Shown in pieces: positions 50,457 through 60,117 of a stretch of DNA of 64,000 bases. Numbering within the stretch: the first letter of the stretch is position 1; every line of letters starts with the position of its first letter. The notes under the pieces were generated by a model. The model was not told the DNA's origin, searched no databases, and was given only the letters and a program-made list of their open reading frames with translations. Both the position numbers and the translations under genes were made by a program. The stretch comes from Chryseobacterium sp. BLS98 (lineage in GTDB: Bacteria; Bacteroidota; Bacteroidia; Flavobacteriales; Weeksellaceae), in NCBI RefSeq assembly GCF_001045445.1, contig NZ_LFNF01000002.1:930001-994000 (forward strand), in the 5' to 3' direction.

Positions 50457-51011
50457 TTACTTCCATTTAATATTACACCCCATGCTCGGTCTTTGAATCT
50501 CTTCCTGAGGCTCACCCAATAAAAGATTTTCAAAAGCAATGATGAGATCTTCTCCGGTTACATCTTTATTGTTCCCCGGTCTCGAATCGTCCATTTGTCC
50601 TCTATAGATCAGGTCAAGTTTATCATCAAAGAAATAAAAATCCGGCGTGCATGCAGCATCATAAGCTTTTGCTACGGCCTGGCTTTCATCATATAAATAA
50701 GGAAAGTCAAATTTTCTCTCAATCTGGAATTCGATCATTTTTTCCGGGGCATCTGCCGGGTATTTTTCCACGTCGTTGGCATTGATTGCAATGAATTCAA
50801 TTCCTTTATCATTATAATCTTCATACAGCTCGTTAATCTTGTCGATCACGTGAAGTACAAACGGGCAATGGTTGCACATAAAGATCACCAGCGTTCCTTT
50901 TTCTCCTTTCAGCTCGTCCAGAGACTGAATTTCGTTAGTTTTTGACGGGTTCGGAAGCTCAAAAAAAGGAGCTTTGGTTCCTAGTGCCAGCATATTTGAG
51001 GGAGTATTCAT
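50457..51011 (-). CDS. Thioredoxin-like (AhpC/TSA) protein with CNHCPF motif
   Basis: A 184-residue cytoplasmic redoxin-like protein: TKAPFFELPNPSKTNEIQSL, the redox CxxC as FMCNHCPFVLHV, and AACTPDFYFFDDKLDLIYRG with the cis-Pro after Thr. Members of this group are annotated as thioredoxin family; their partners are unknown. The start is set at ATG 51011 (MNTPSNMLALG), because the earlier in-frame Met lies upstream of the promoter. It is monocistronic and divergent from tetR. Confidence 0.88.
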   Translation of the reverse strand: MNTPSNMLALGTKAPFFELPNPSKTNEIQSLDELKGEKGTLVIFMCNHCPFVLHVIDKINELYEDYNDKGIEFIAINANDVEKYPADAPEKMIEFQIERKFDFPYLYDESQAVAKAYDAACTPDFYFFDDKLDLIYRGQMDDSRPGNNKDVTGEDLIIAFENLLLGEPQEEIQRPSMGCNIKWK

Positions 51012-51031
51012 ATCCTTTATTTCTTTGTCCA

Positions 51032-51039
51032 CAAAGATA
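51032..51039 (-). promoter_or_regulatory. -7 promoter box for the thioredoxin-like gene
   Basis: TATCTTTG on the minus strand, 20 bases before ATG 51011. Confidence 0.62.
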
Positions 51040-51132
51040 AAGTTTCTTTTAATACAAGCCAATTCAGGAATTTATAAACTTGCGTTAAATGTTAAATATC
51101 AAATATCATTTGGAAGATATGTGTAAAAGTTT

Positions 51133-51140
51133 GTAGTTTT
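51133..51140 (+). promoter_or_regulatory. -7 promoter box for tetR
   Basis: TAGTTTTG with a TTTG (51109-51112) 20 bases upstream. The first operator palindrome begins on the next base. Confidence 0.62.
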
Positions 51141-51153
51141 GCTAACACTGTTA
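51141..51153. promoter_or_regulatory. TetR-type operator, site 1
   Basis: CTAACACTGTTAG, a perfect palindrome around a central C. It overlaps the expected tetR transcription start, suggesting autorepression. Confidence 0.75.
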
Positions 51154-51166
51154 GTAAATAAAAATC

Positions 51167-51763
51167 ATGGGCTTACATGAACGCCGTCAACGAGAGAAAG
51201 AATCCATCCGTGCAAATATTTTGCAGGCTGCTTTCGGTTTGGCTAAAACAGAGGGCTGGGCATCACTTTCGATGCGGAAAATAGCAGATGCTATTGAGTA
51301 CAGCGCTCCTGTGGTGTATGATTATTTTGAAAACAAAGAAGCCATTTTGTATGAAATTTCCATCAATGGTTTCCACTGTCTTCATATAGAATTATTAAAA
51401 GCGCAGAGAAAATTTGACACTCCGGAAGAGCAGCTTATTGCTATAGTGGATGCCTATTGGGATTTTGCTTTTAAGAATAAAGAATATTATCAGCTGATGT
51501 TTGGTCTGGGAATGCAGTGCAGTGGAAAAGGCCAGATGAAAGAGGAATTTTCTTCATTCCAGGACCTGATTTATGAATGTACCTACAACATTATCAAGAA
51601 GAACGGAAATAATACAGAGAATGCCTGCCATATGTCTCACGCTTTATTTTCAGCAGTACATGGCCTGATTTCTATTATGATGATGCGAAATACAGATATT
51701 CCTTCTACAATGAATAAAACGACTTTGGACGAAACAGTTTCTGCTTTTGTTAAGTCTCTGTAA
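51167..51763 (+). CDS. TetR/AcrR family transcriptional regulator
   Basis: A 198-residue repressor. The N-terminal helix-turn-helix (about 12-55) is clear: REKESIRANILQAAFGLAK, WASLSMRKIADAI and APVVYDYFENKEAILYEIS. The C-terminal helical part would bind a ligand and dimerise. It is followed by an RND efflux operon on the same strand. Four copies of one palindrome occur at its own promoter and in the gap to the adaptor gene, which strongly suggests that it represses itself and the pump. The inducer is unknown. Confidence 0.93.
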   Translation: MGLHERRQREKESIRANILQAAFGLAKTEGWASLSMRKIADAIEYSAPVVYDYFENKEAILYEISINGFHCLHIELLKAQRKFDTPEEQLIAIVDAYWDFAFKNKEYYQLMFGLGMQCSGKGQMKEEFSSFQDLIYECTYNIIKKNGNNTENACHMSHALFSAVHGLISIMMMRNTDIPSTMNKTTLDETVSAFVKSL

Positions 51764-51782
51764 ATTTTTTTTGAATCAAAGA

Positions 51783-51795
51783 TTAACACCGTTAG
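51783..51795. promoter_or_regulatory. TetR-type operator, site 2
   Basis: TTAACACCGTTAG, within a block AAA-T8-GAA-N7-operator-rAAAAATAACA (51762-51806) that recurs around site 4. Confidence 0.7.
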
Positions 51796-51898
51796 GAAAA
51801 ATAACATCGAATAACAAGTAATTATTCAATTTAAAAATTAAAAAAACAAGCCATGGAAGCCATCATCCACATATTTCCGGAAAACTTTAGCCTTTCAC

Positions 51899-51911
51899 TT
51901 AACACTGTTAG
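51899..51911. promoter_or_regulatory. TetR-type operator, site 3
   Basis: TTAACACTGTTAG, followed after ATAAAT by another TAACAC half-site. Confidence 0.72.
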
Positions 51912-52036
51912 ATAAATTAACACATAATTAATACACCTCATTATATATACATATCCAACATTAAACAGACAACTATTATGGAAATGACGATCTGACTCCT
52001 TTATTAAAAATTCTGAAATTTTTTTTGAACCTCTCA

Positions 52037-52049
52037 TTAACACTGTTAG
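52037..52049. promoter_or_regulatory. TetR-type operator, site 4
   Basis: TTAACACTGTTAG in the second copy of the 45-base block (52016-52060), about 75 bases before the adaptor ATG. With sites 2 and 3 it accounts for the 359-base gap 51764-52122, in which I see no gene. Confidence 0.75.
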
Positions 52050-52122
52050 AAAAAATAACAGAATTTATTAAATGAACATTATCACTTAAATCTAACACTT
52101 CATTAAAAAAATTAAACCAACA

Positions 52123-53283
52123 ATGAAAATACCTGGAAAAATAAGGTTTATTGTACTTATATCTAGTATTATCCTTTTGCAGAACTGCACCAAAGCAGCA
52201 GAAGGTTCCAATGCAGCACCGCCTGCACCGGAGCTTCCGGTTTATACCGTGATCACATCTCCAGCTACAACATATCAGGAATTTCCTACCGCACTGGAGG
52301 GTAAAAATAACGTAGAAATCAGATCTCAGGTAGACGGATACCTGGACAGGATCTACGTGGAGGAAGGTTCTTACGTAAGAGCCGGGCAACCTTTGTTTAA
52401 AATAGATTCAAGAAGCTATGGCGAGCAGGTGAATATGGCTCAGGCCAACCTTCAGGCTGCCAATGCCAATATCGAAAAAGCCAAAGTGGAAGTAGACAGA
52501 CTTCAGCCTTTGGTAGCTGCAAAAGTGGTTTCTGATGTACAGCTAAAAACAGCAAAAGCTAATTATGCCGCAGCTGTTGCCGCAGCGTCACAAGCCAGAG
52601 CATCAGTAGGAAACGCAAGGATCAATGTAGGATTTACAACGATCACAGCACCTGTAAGCGGATACATCGGAAGAATTCCTTACAAAAAAGGAAGCCTGAT
52701 CTCAAGAACAGATCCTAGTCCATTGACTTTACTATCGGATATCAGCGAAATTTATGCTTACTTTTCTTTAAGCGAGCTTGATTTTATTGCATTTCAGAAT
52801 AAATATCCGGGAGCAAGTCTGGAAGAAAAACTGAAAAACATGCCGATGGTAGATCTGGTTATCGCCGACAACAGCATTTACCCTGAAAAAGGGAAGATGA
52901 GCATTGTAGACGGGCAGTTTGACAAAACAACCGGAGCTATAAGTGTCCGCGCTGTTTTTCCAAATCCACAGGGAACTTTGAGAACCGGAAATACAGGAAG
53001 AGTGCGTATGCCTCAGATGCTTTCCAATGCTGTCGTTATTCCGCAGGAATCTACCTTTGAAATTCAGGATAAAACCTATGTGTATATCTTAGGAAAAGAC
53101 AACAAGGTAACCAGCAAACCGGTTAAAATTTCAGGAAAAACTTCAGGCTATTACTTTGTATCTGAAGGAGTTACTCCAGGCGATAAAATCGTTTACACAG
53201 GAATCGGGAACTTAAAAGACGGTGTTTCTATCAAGCCGAAAACAATTTCATCCGACAGTCTGCTGAGAGCTAAGCCTTTGTAA
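52123..53283 (+). CDS. RND efflux periplasmic adaptor (MFP) lipoprotein
   Basis: A 386-residue membrane fusion protein of the AcrA/MexA type. It has a lipoprotein signal (ILLQNC, Cys23), a barrel-sandwich hybrid with paired lipoyl-like halves (IRSQVDGYLDRIYVEEGSYV and RINVGFTTITAPVSGYIGRI) around a helical hairpin (about 105-170), and a beta-barrel and membrane-proximal domain (about 200-375). It links the inner-membrane pump to the outer channel. It is the first gene of the tripartite operon and is controlled by the operators upstream. Confidence 0.95.
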   Translation: MKIPGKIRFIVLISSIILLQNCTKAAEGSNAAPPAPELPVYTVITSPATTYQEFPTALEGKNNVEIRSQVDGYLDRIYVEEGSYVRAGQPLFKIDSRSYGEQVNMAQANLQAANANIEKAKVEVDRLQPLVAAKVVSDVQLKTAKANYAAAVAAASQARASVGNARINVGFTTITAPVSGYIGRIPYKKGSLISRTDPSPLTLLSDISEIYAYFSLSELDFIAFQNKYPGASLEEKLKNMPMVDLVIADNSIYPEKGKMSIVDGQFDKTTGAISVRAVFPNPQGTLRTGNTGRVRMPQMLSNAVVIPQESTFEIQDKTYVYILGKDNKVTSKPVKISGKTSGYYFVSEGVTPGDKIVYTGIGNLKDGVSIKPKTISSDSLLRAKPL

Positions 53284-53425
53284 GTATCCTGAATACGAAC
53301 TATTTATAAGAACTGTTTAAACTTATACAATTTATCTCAAAAGTCCATAAAAACTTTTAAACTAAAAACTTAAGTGTTCCAAATCAAATTGATAAAGGTT
53401 TAAACATTAAAAAAATAAACTTCTT

Positions 53426-56400
53426 ATGTTAAAACAATTTATAGAAAGACCGGTACTTTCAACGGTCATCTCCATCATACTGCTATTGCTGGGAGCGCTT
53501 TCGGTTTTCAATCTGCCGATTACCCTCTTCCCGGACATTGCTCCTCCAAGCGTTCAGGTAACGGCCTTCTATCCGGGAGCGAACGCAGAGGTTGTGGCAA
53601 GATCAGTAGCAACGCCTATTGAAGAAGCAGTAAACGGGGTTGAGAACATGACTTACATGACTTCCAATTCCAGTAACGACGGTACTATGACGCTGAGCGT
53701 CTTCTTCAAGCAGGGTTCTGATCCCGACAATGCTGCTGTAAACGTTCAGAACAGAGTATCCAAGGCTATGAGCCAGCTTCCTCAGGAGGTCGTTCAAGCC
53801 GGGATTTCAACACAGAAAGTACAGAACAGTATGATCATGTTCATGGGATTGACCAGTGAAGATCCCAAGCAATATGACGAGTTGTTTCTGCAAAACTATC
53901 TGAAAATCAACATTATACCTCAGATACAGCGTATTCCGGGTGTTGCCCAGGCTCAGGTTTTCGGAACCATGGATTATTCCATGAGAATCTGGCTAAAGCC
54001 GGACCGTCTGGCAGCCAATAACCTTTCTCCGCAGGAAGTAATGGCAGCCATTAAAGACCATAACCTTGAAGCTGCACCGGGACGTCTTGGACAGGGAAGT
54101 AAGGAAACTTACGAATATATTTTAAAATATAAAGGGAAATTAAACCAGAACGGGGACTACGAAAATATTGCCATCAAAGCCAATAATGACGGTTCATTCT
54201 TAAGATTAAAAGATGTAGCCAGAGTAGAATTCGGTTCTTACACCTATACTGCAACCAACAGAGTTGACGGGAAGCCGGTAGCCGGGTTCGCTATCCTGCA
54301 GACGGCAGGTTCCAATGCAAACGACATTCTTTCTGAGATTGAAAAACAGGTAGATCAGTTTTCGACAACGCTTCCGAAAGGAGTAAAACCGATCATTATG
54401 TACAATTCCAAAGACTTTTTGGATGCGTCTATTCATCAGGTTGTTGAAACATTGATCATTGCATTTATCCTGGTATTCATTGTAGTATATATTTTCCTTC
54501 AGGACTTCAGATCTACATTAATTCCTGCAATTGCAGTTCCGGTAGCTATCATCGGTACGTTCTTCTTCCTGCAATTATTTGGTTTCAGTATTAATATGTT
54601 GACCCTGTTTGCATTGGTGCTCGCGATCGGTATTGTAGTAGATGATGCCATCGTTGTGGTAGAAGCCGTCCATTCAAAGATGGAGCATACCGGAATGCCG
54701 GTAGAGCAGGCAACCACGAATTCCATGAGTGAAATTTCCGGTGCTATTATCTCCATTACATTGGTGATGTGTGCAGTATTTATTCCTGTTGGTTTTATGC
54801 AGGGACCTGCAGGAGTTTTCTACAGACAGTTTGCTTTTACACTGGTGATCGCCATTATGATCTCAGCAGTAAATGCACTGACATTGAGCCCTGCTTTATG
54901 TGCTTTATTCTTAAATGATCCTCAGGGAGCACATGATGAGCACAGCAAGAAAAAAGGTTTTGGAGCTAAATTCTTCAACGCATTCAATGTGGCCTTTAAC
55001 AATATGACCAGAAAATATATTTACAGTCTTAAATTTTTAATTAAAAACAAATGGGTTGCCGTAGGAGGTCTAGCACTTATTATTGCAGCCAGCGTTTTCT
55101 TAATTAAAAAAGCTCCTACAGGATTTATCCCGACGGAAGACCAGGGATTCGTTCTGTATGCTGTAAATACACCTCCCGGAAGTTCACTTGAAAGAACTAA
55201 CAGAGCCACCGAGCAGATTGATAAGATCGTAAAAAGTGAAAAAGCCATGAATCACCTTTGGGTTGCCGATGGGATGAACTTCATCAGTAATGCAAATGCC
55301 TCCCCTTATTCTGCAGGTTTTATTAAGCTTAAAGATTATAAGGACCGTGGTGAAATGAAAGATCCGGATCAGATTGCAGCTGCTTTAACAGGTAAGGTTT
55401 CACAGGTAAAAGATGCCAATGCATTCTTTTTCAATTTCCCTACCGTACAAGGTTTTGGTAACGTCTCAGGTTTTGAGTTTATGCTTCAGGATAAAACCAA
55501 CGGTTCTTTTGAACAATTGGGAGCAACGACACAGGCCTTCATCGGGGAGCTGATGAAACGCCCGGAAATTGCCTTTGCATTTACCACCTATGCTGCCGGA
55601 AATCCACAGTATACGATTGATGTAGATACGGATAAGGCCAATCAGCTGGGAGTTTCTGTAACGGAACTTATGCAGACCATGCAGATCTATTACGGAAGTA
55701 GCTTCGTTTCGGATTTCAACAGATTTGGAAAATATTACAGGGTAATGGCTCAGGCAGATATTCCTTACCGTACAGATGCCAACTCACTGGAAGGAATTTA
55801 TGTGAAAAACAATACTGGCGAAATGGTTCCTGTAAAGACTTTAGTGACTTTAAAGAGAACTTTCGGACCTGAAACTGTAACGAGAAATAACCTGTTCACC
55901 GCTGTTACCATTAACGGAACTCCAAAACCGGGGTACAGCACCGGAGATGCCATTAAAGCAGTAGAAGAAGTGGCCCAGAAATCACTTCCTAGAGGTTTTG
56001 GATATGAATGGACCGGAATTACCCGTGAAGAGATTAAAACAGGCGGCCAGACAGCATTCGTATTCCTTTTAAGTATACTGTTTGTGTATTTCCTGTTAGC
56101 GGCACAGTATGAAAGTTATATACTCCCGTTTGCTGTAATTCTTACAGTTCCTACAGGAATTTTTGGAGTATTTGCCTTCACAGGATTAGCCGGAATTGAT
56201 AATAATATTTACGTTCAGGTAGGTTTGATCATGCTCGTAGGATTATTGGCAAAGAATGCGATTCTGATTGTAGAATTTGCAGTTCAGAGAAGAAAAGCAG
56301 GAAAAACATTGATTGAATCGGCACTTCAGGCTTCAAGACTGCGTCTGAGACCTATTCTGATGACCTCATTTGCCTTTATTATCGGTATGCTTCCATTAGT

Positions 56401-56605
56401 TTGGACTCAGGGAGCTGCAGCAAAAGGTAATCATTCCATCGGAATCAGTACTGTAGGCGGAATGTTTACAGGAGTGGTATTTGGAATCTTCATTATTCCG
56501 GTGATGTATGTGATTTTCCAGTATCTGCATGAAAAAATGCCAAGCAGAAAAAAGAGAAGACTTCTGAAAAAACAGCAGGAAGAACTTTTAGCGACTGCTC
56601 ATTAA
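53426..56605 (+). CDS. RND efflux permease, HAE1 family
   Basis: A 1059-residue inner-membrane proton antiporter resembling AcrB. It shows MLKQFIERPVLSTVISIILL at the N-terminus, twelve helices with two large periplasmic loops, and the proton-relay Asp406-Asp407 in GIVVDDAIVVVEAV of helix 4. FIPVGFMQGPAGVFYRQFAFT and a C-terminal GNHSIGISTVGGMFTGVVFG also follow the family. It exports drugs or other amphiphiles; the spectrum cannot be predicted. It is 142 bases after the adaptor gene; that gap shows nothing else. Confidence 0.96.
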   Translation: MLKQFIERPVLSTVISIILLLLGALSVFNLPITLFPDIAPPSVQVTAFYPGANAEVVARSVATPIEEAVNGVENMTYMTSNSSNDGTMTLSVFFKQGSDPDNAAVNVQNRVSKAMSQLPQEVVQAGISTQKVQNSMIMFMGLTSEDPKQYDELFLQNYLKINIIPQIQRIPGVAQAQVFGTMDYSMRIWLKPDRLAANNLSPQEVMAAIKDHNLEAAPGRLGQGSKETYEYILKYKGKLNQNGDYENIAIKANNDGSFLRLKDVARVEFGSYTYTATNRVDGKPVAGFAILQTAGSNANDILSEIEKQVDQFSTTLPKGVKPIIMYNSKDFLDASIHQVVETLIIAFILVFIVVYIFLQDFRSTLIPAIAVPVAIIGTFFFLQLFGFSINMLTLFALVLAIGIVVDDAIVVVEAVHSKMEHTGMPVEQATTNSMSEISGAIISITLVMCAVFIPVGFMQGPAGVFYRQFAFTLVIAIMISAVNALTLSPALCALFLNDPQGAHDEHSKKKGFGAKFFNAFNVAFNNMTRKYIYSLKFLIKNKWVAVGGLALIIAASVFLIKKAPTGFIPTEDQGFVLYAVNTPPGSSLERTNRATEQIDKIVKSEKAMNHLWVADGMNFISNANASPYSAGFIKLKDYKDRGEMKDPDQIAAALTGKVSQVKDANAFFFNFPTVQGFGNVSGFEFMLQDKTNGSFEQLGATTQAFIGELMKRPEIAFAFTTYAAGNPQYTIDVDTDKANQLGVSVTELMQTMQIYYGSSFVSDFNRFGKYYRVMAQADIPYRTDANSLEGIYVKNNTGEMVPVKTLVTLKRTFGPETVTRNNLFTAVTINGTPKPGYSTGDAIKAVEEVAQKSLPRGFGYEWTGITREEIKTGGQTAFVFLLSILFVYFLLAAQYESYILPFAVILTVPTGIFGVFAFTGLAGIDNNIYVQVGLIMLVGLLAKNAILIVEFAVQRRKAGKTLIESALQASRLRLRPILMTSFAFIIGMLPLVWTQGAAAKGNHSIGISTVGGMFTGVVFGIFIIPVMYVIFQYLHEKMPSRKKRRLLKKQQEELLATAH

Positions 56606-56780
56606 TAAATAAATGATGTACAAAACTTTGAGATATTAAAATTAAGTTTTCTGTGAACTGTTAAGGTTTCTTCAATATCCTTAATGGTTTAAAAAAGCAA
56701 AGCACTCTCCTATTAAAGACAATTTGCAACACCATTTCTCAAAGTTTTTGTACTCAATTAAAAATTTATTTAAAAAAATT

Positions 56781-58193
56781 ATGAAAAGAATAAAGAACAT
56801 TTTTCTAACTTTTATATTGGCTGTAGCCTCGGTTTCGTGTGTGTCCAAACTGGCGTACTCGGAACCGGATCTTCAGCTTCCGGAAAAATTCCAGTACACA
56901 GCTACCGCTGATACAGCAAGCATCGCCAATCTGGAATGGAAACAGTTTTTCAGCGATCCTATTCTACAGGGACTGATTGAAAAAGGAATTAAAAATAACT
57001 ATGATCTTCAGATTGCCTTAAAACAGGTTGCCTCTTCACAGGAAAAACTGAAACAGGCCAAATACCTGCAGTATCCTGATGTAGGCTTCGGGGTTTCAGC
57101 ACAGATTTCCAAACCATCGGAAAACAGCATGAACGGGAAGAGCTTAAACTCATTTTTAGGTCAAAATCACGTTGAGGATTATAATGCAGCATTCAACCTT
57201 TCATGGGAAGCTGACATATGGGGAAAAATTAAAAACCAGCAGGAAGTTTCAAGAATGCAGTATCTGCAGACCTATGAAGCGACAAAAGCAGTACAGACCC
57301 AGGTGGTAGCTGCGATTGCTCAGGGATATTATAATTTGTTGATGCTTGACAGACAGATTCAGATTGCAAAAGCTAACCTGGAACTCAGCACCAATACCCT
57401 TTCCATCACTGAAAAAATGTGGCAAAGCGGTGATACAACTTCTTTAGGTGTACAGCAGGCAACCGCTCAGAAACAGTCTACAGAATTGCTGATTACACAG
57501 CTGGAACAGAATATCGCCATTCAGGAAAATGCTTTGAGCATTCTTGTAGGTGAAAATCCGGCTAAAATCAGCAGAACGATTGAAATGTCCGATACTTCGC
57601 TTCCACAGAATATTTCCGCAGGACTTCCTGCAGCAATGGTGAGCCGTCGTCCGGATGTCCGTCAGCAGGAACTGGTTTTACTGGAATCTAATTCTATGGT
57701 AGGAATAGCTCAGGCGAATATGTACCCTGCTTTAAAAATTACAGCCAACGGAGGAGTGAATTCTTTTAAGTTTGATAACTGGTTCCAGATTCCGGCTTCT
57801 CTGTTCGGATCTGTATTGGGAGGGATTACCCAGCCTATTTTCCAGAAAAGACAGTTGAAGACAGATCTTAATGTAGCTAAAATTCAGAGAGAGAAAAATG
57901 TTCTGGCTTTCCGTCAGTCTGTATTAAATGCAGTAGGTGAAGTTTCTGATGCATTAGTCTCCAACGAAAGCCTGAAAGTTCAGGAACAGAAAGCAGCAGA
58001 TCAGGTAACAACATTGAAAAACGGAATAAAAAGTGCCGAAATGCTTTACAAAGGCGGAATGGCTAATTATTTAGAAGTGATTACAGCTCAGGGAAATTCT
58101 CTGCAGGCTGAACTGAATCTTGCTTCTATAAAAAGACAGAGACTGAGCAGCATTGTAGATCTTTACAGAGCGCTTGGAGGCGGTTGGAAGTAG
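56781..58193 (+). CDS. Efflux outer membrane factor lipoprotein (NodT/OprM type)
   Basis: A 470-residue TolC-like channel. The start is set at ATG 56781 (MKRIKNIFLTFILAVASVSC), which gives a proper lipobox; the earlier TTG-start frame adds no signal. The two OEP repeats are visible (LEWKQFFSDPILQGLIEKGIKNNYD, and VSRRPDVRQQELVLLESNSMVGIAQANMYP), and the protein ends QRLSSIVDLYRALGGGWK. It completes the tripartite pump, forming the outer-membrane exit duct. It lies 175 bases after the permease stop and is followed by a terminator. Confidence 0.94.
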   Translation: MKRIKNIFLTFILAVASVSCVSKLAYSEPDLQLPEKFQYTATADTASIANLEWKQFFSDPILQGLIEKGIKNNYDLQIALKQVASSQEKLKQAKYLQYPDVGFGVSAQISKPSENSMNGKSLNSFLGQNHVEDYNAAFNLSWEADIWGKIKNQQEVSRMQYLQTYEATKAVQTQVVAAIAQGYYNLLMLDRQIQIAKANLELSTNTLSITEKMWQSGDTTSLGVQQATAQKQSTELLITQLEQNIAIQENALSILVGENPAKISRTIEMSDTSLPQNISAGLPAAMVSRRPDVRQQELVLLESNSMVGIAQANMYPALKITANGGVNSFKFDNWFQIPASLFGSVLGGITQPIFQKRQLKTDLNVAKIQREKNVLAFRQSVLNAVGEVSDALVSNESLKVQEQKAADQVTTLKNGIKSAEMLYKGGMANYLEVITAQGNSLQAELNLASIKRQRLSSIVDLYRALGGGWK

Positions 58194-58219
58194 TAAATTT
58201 TTATTATATTGTTTTTAGT

Positions 58220-58248
58220 GCGGCCTCTGATTTCCAGGGGCCGCTTTT
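58220..58248 (+). terminator. Terminator after the RND operon
   Basis: GCGGCCTCTG and CAGGGGCCGC arms (one G-T pair) with a five-base loop and TTTTAT. Confidence 0.9.
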
Positions 58249-58301
58249 ATTTCTCGTAAACCCAAATAATAAAACAATAAAGCAGATAAAAATAAGGATA
58301 T

Positions 58302-59216
58302 TTATTTTTGAAATTGTTCAACAATCCATCCCAAAAGATTTTTAAAATCCTCTTGAGAATATCCTAAAGATAAATAATGAATATCATCTGCCTTTCGATA
58401 CCAGGTTAATTGACGTTTTGCATATCTGCGGCTGTTTTTTTTGATCTCAGAAACGGCAAAATCCAGGTCCCATTCACCGTCGAAATATTTAAATAATTCG
58501 GAATATCCTACCGTTTTCAATGCCGTAAGATCTTTATAGGGTTCAAGACTTTCCGCCTCTGCCAATAAACCTTTTTCCATCATTATATCCACCCTTCTGT
58601 TGATCCGGTCATAAAGCTCTTCTCTCGGTGCTTCAATACCAATGCGGATCACATTGAAGTCCCTGGAATCCTGGGAAACAGCAATCTGCTCGGAATATTT
58701 TTTATCCGTCTGCCAGATTACATCAATAGCCCGTAAAAGTCTTCTGTGATTGTGAAAATCCACCACTTCAAAATATTCGGGATCCAACTTCTTTAATATA
58801 TCCTGAAGTTTTTCTATCCCTTCATGATCAAAAATTTCCTGTAATTTCTTCTGGTTGGCTTCATCGGCTTCCGGCAGATCATTCAGACCTTCGATCACAG
58901 CTTTTTCATACATCATACTCCCCCCAACTAAAATAACGGTGTCATGATCTGCAAAAAGTTCGTTGAGTTTTTTCAGGGCATCTTCCTCGTACTGCCCGAT
59001 AGAATAATAATCCTGAACGGAAAGATTCCCGATAAAATGATGGGGAGCCTCTGCAAGTTCCTCTTCAGAAGGTGCTGCAGTCCCTATTTTCATTTCTTTA
59101 AAAAACTGGCGTGAATCACAGGAAACAATTTCGGTATTGAAATGGTTTGCCAGATCAATTGCCAGTCTTGTTTTGCCTATTCCAGTGGGTCCTACAACAG
59201 AAATCAAATTTTTCAC
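58302..59216 (-). CDS. miaA: tRNA dimethylallyltransferase MiaA
   Basis: MiaA adds a dimethylallyl group to A37 of tRNAs that read UNN codons. The 304-residue protein shows the P-loop VVGPTGIGKTRLA, the SCDSRQFFKEMKIGTAAP motif, HHFIGNLSVQDYYSIGQYE, GGSMMYEKAVIEGL and a C-terminal RYAKRQLTWYRK, which contacts tRNA. It is a single gene divergent from yicC; the two starts are 43 bases apart. Confidence 0.96.
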   Translation of the reverse strand: MKNLISVVGPTGIGKTRLAIDLANHFNTEIVSCDSRQFFKEMKIGTAAPSEEELAEAPHHFIGNLSVQDYYSIGQYEEDALKKLNELFADHDTVILVGGSMMYEKAVIEGLNDLPEADEANQKKLQEIFDHEGIEKLQDILKKLDPEYFEVVDFHNHRRLLRAIDVIWQTDKKYSEQIAVSQDSRDFNVIRIGIEAPREELYDRINRRVDIMMEKGLLAEAESLEPYKDLTALKTVGYSELFKYFDGEWDLDFAVSEIKKNSRRYAKRQLTWYRKADDIHYLSLGYSQEDFKNLLGWIVEQFQK

Positions 59217-59234
59217 AGTGCTAATTTAAATGTT

Positions 59235-59242
59235 TATCTTTG
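59235..59242 (+). promoter_or_regulatory. -7 promoter box for yicC
   Basis: TATCTTTG, 17 bases before ATG 59260. Confidence 0.62.
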
Positions 59243-59259
59243 TACAACAATAAAAAACT

Positions 59260-60117
59260 ATGATTTTATCAATGACGGGATTCGGCAGAGCCGAAGGTGT
59301 TTTTGAAGGTAAAAAGATTTCGATAGATATTAAATCATTGAACAGCAAAAGCTTTGATTTAAATATCAAAGTACCTTTACGCTATAAAGAGAAAGAATTC
59401 GAAATCAGAAAAATCCTGAACGACAGAATTATCCGTGGAAAGGTAGACTGCTACATCAATCTGGAAAATCTGGAAGAATCCAACGATGTGAAAATTAATA
59501 AGAGTTTAATAGATGCTTATATCAATGAACTTCGTAACATTGCTTCTGACGGTCCGGACTTTGAATACCTGAAAATGGCAGTAAGGCTTCCTGATGCCAT
59601 TACTTCAAGACCCGACGAGCTTACGGAAGGCGAATGGGAGGCTTTGGCCAAAATTGTGCATGCCGCAGTAGACCGTTTTATGGAATTCAGAAAAGCAGAA
59701 GGAACAATTTTACACGAAGAACTGGAAAGAAATATCCAGAATATTGATCAGTATCTTTCCGAAGTCATTCCTTTTGAAGAAGAAAGAATCATTGCCGTAA
59801 AAGAACGCTACCAGAAGTCTTTAAAAGAATTTGAAAACGTAGACGAAACACGTTTCTACCAGGAAATGGCCTATTTTACAGAAAAACTTGATATTGCTGA
59901 AGAAAAAGTAAGGCTCACCCAGCACCTTAAGTATTACAAGGAAGTAATGGATAATGAAGATTTCAACGGTAAAAAACTTGGCTTTATTTCTCAAGAAATC
60001 GGAAGGGAGATCAATACTTTAGGATCAAAGGCCAATCATGCTGAGATCCAGAAACTGGTAGTCATGATGAAAGATGATCTGGAAAAAATTAAAGAACAGA
60101 CGTTAAACGTATTATAA
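59260..60117 (+). CDS. YicC/YloC family protein (putative endoribonuclease)
   Basis: A 285-residue YicC-like protein: MILSMTGFGRAEGVFEGKK at the N-terminus, the SLNSKSFDLNIKVP strand, and the C-terminal DUF1732 part with REINTLGSKANHAEIQKLVV and EQTLNVL. YicC of E. coli and B. subtilis YloC have been described as RNases; the biological role is unsettled. It precedes gmk by 90 bases, a neighbour order seen in many bacteria. Confidence 0.93.
   Translation: MILSMTGFGRAEGVFEGKKISIDIKSLNSKSFDLNIKVPLRYKEKEFEIRKILNDRIIRGKVDCYINLENLEESNDVKINKSLIDAYINELRNIASDGPDFEYLKMAVRLPDAITSRPDELTEGEWEALAKIVHAAVDRFMEFRKAEGTILHEELERNIQNIDQYLSEVIPFEEERIIAVKERYQKSLKEFENVDETRFYQEMAYFTEKLDIAEEKVRLTQHLKYYKEVMDNEDFNGKKLGFISQEIGREINTLGSKANHAEIQKLVVMMKDDLEKIKEQTLNVL

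Noticed and set aside
50457..51062. Longer thioredoxin-like protein starting at 51062
   Set aside because: The extra 17 residues are encoded upstream of and across the -7 box at 51032-51039.
51853..51915. A 20-codon ORF (MEAIIHIFPENF...) between tetR and the RND adaptor
   Set aside because: It ends inside operator site 3, has no leader-like residue run and no sign of conservation; it is probably chance.
56724..56780. Upstream TTG start for the efflux outer membrane factor
   Set aside because: It would put 19 charged and aromatic residues before a good lipoprotein signal that begins at ATG 56781.
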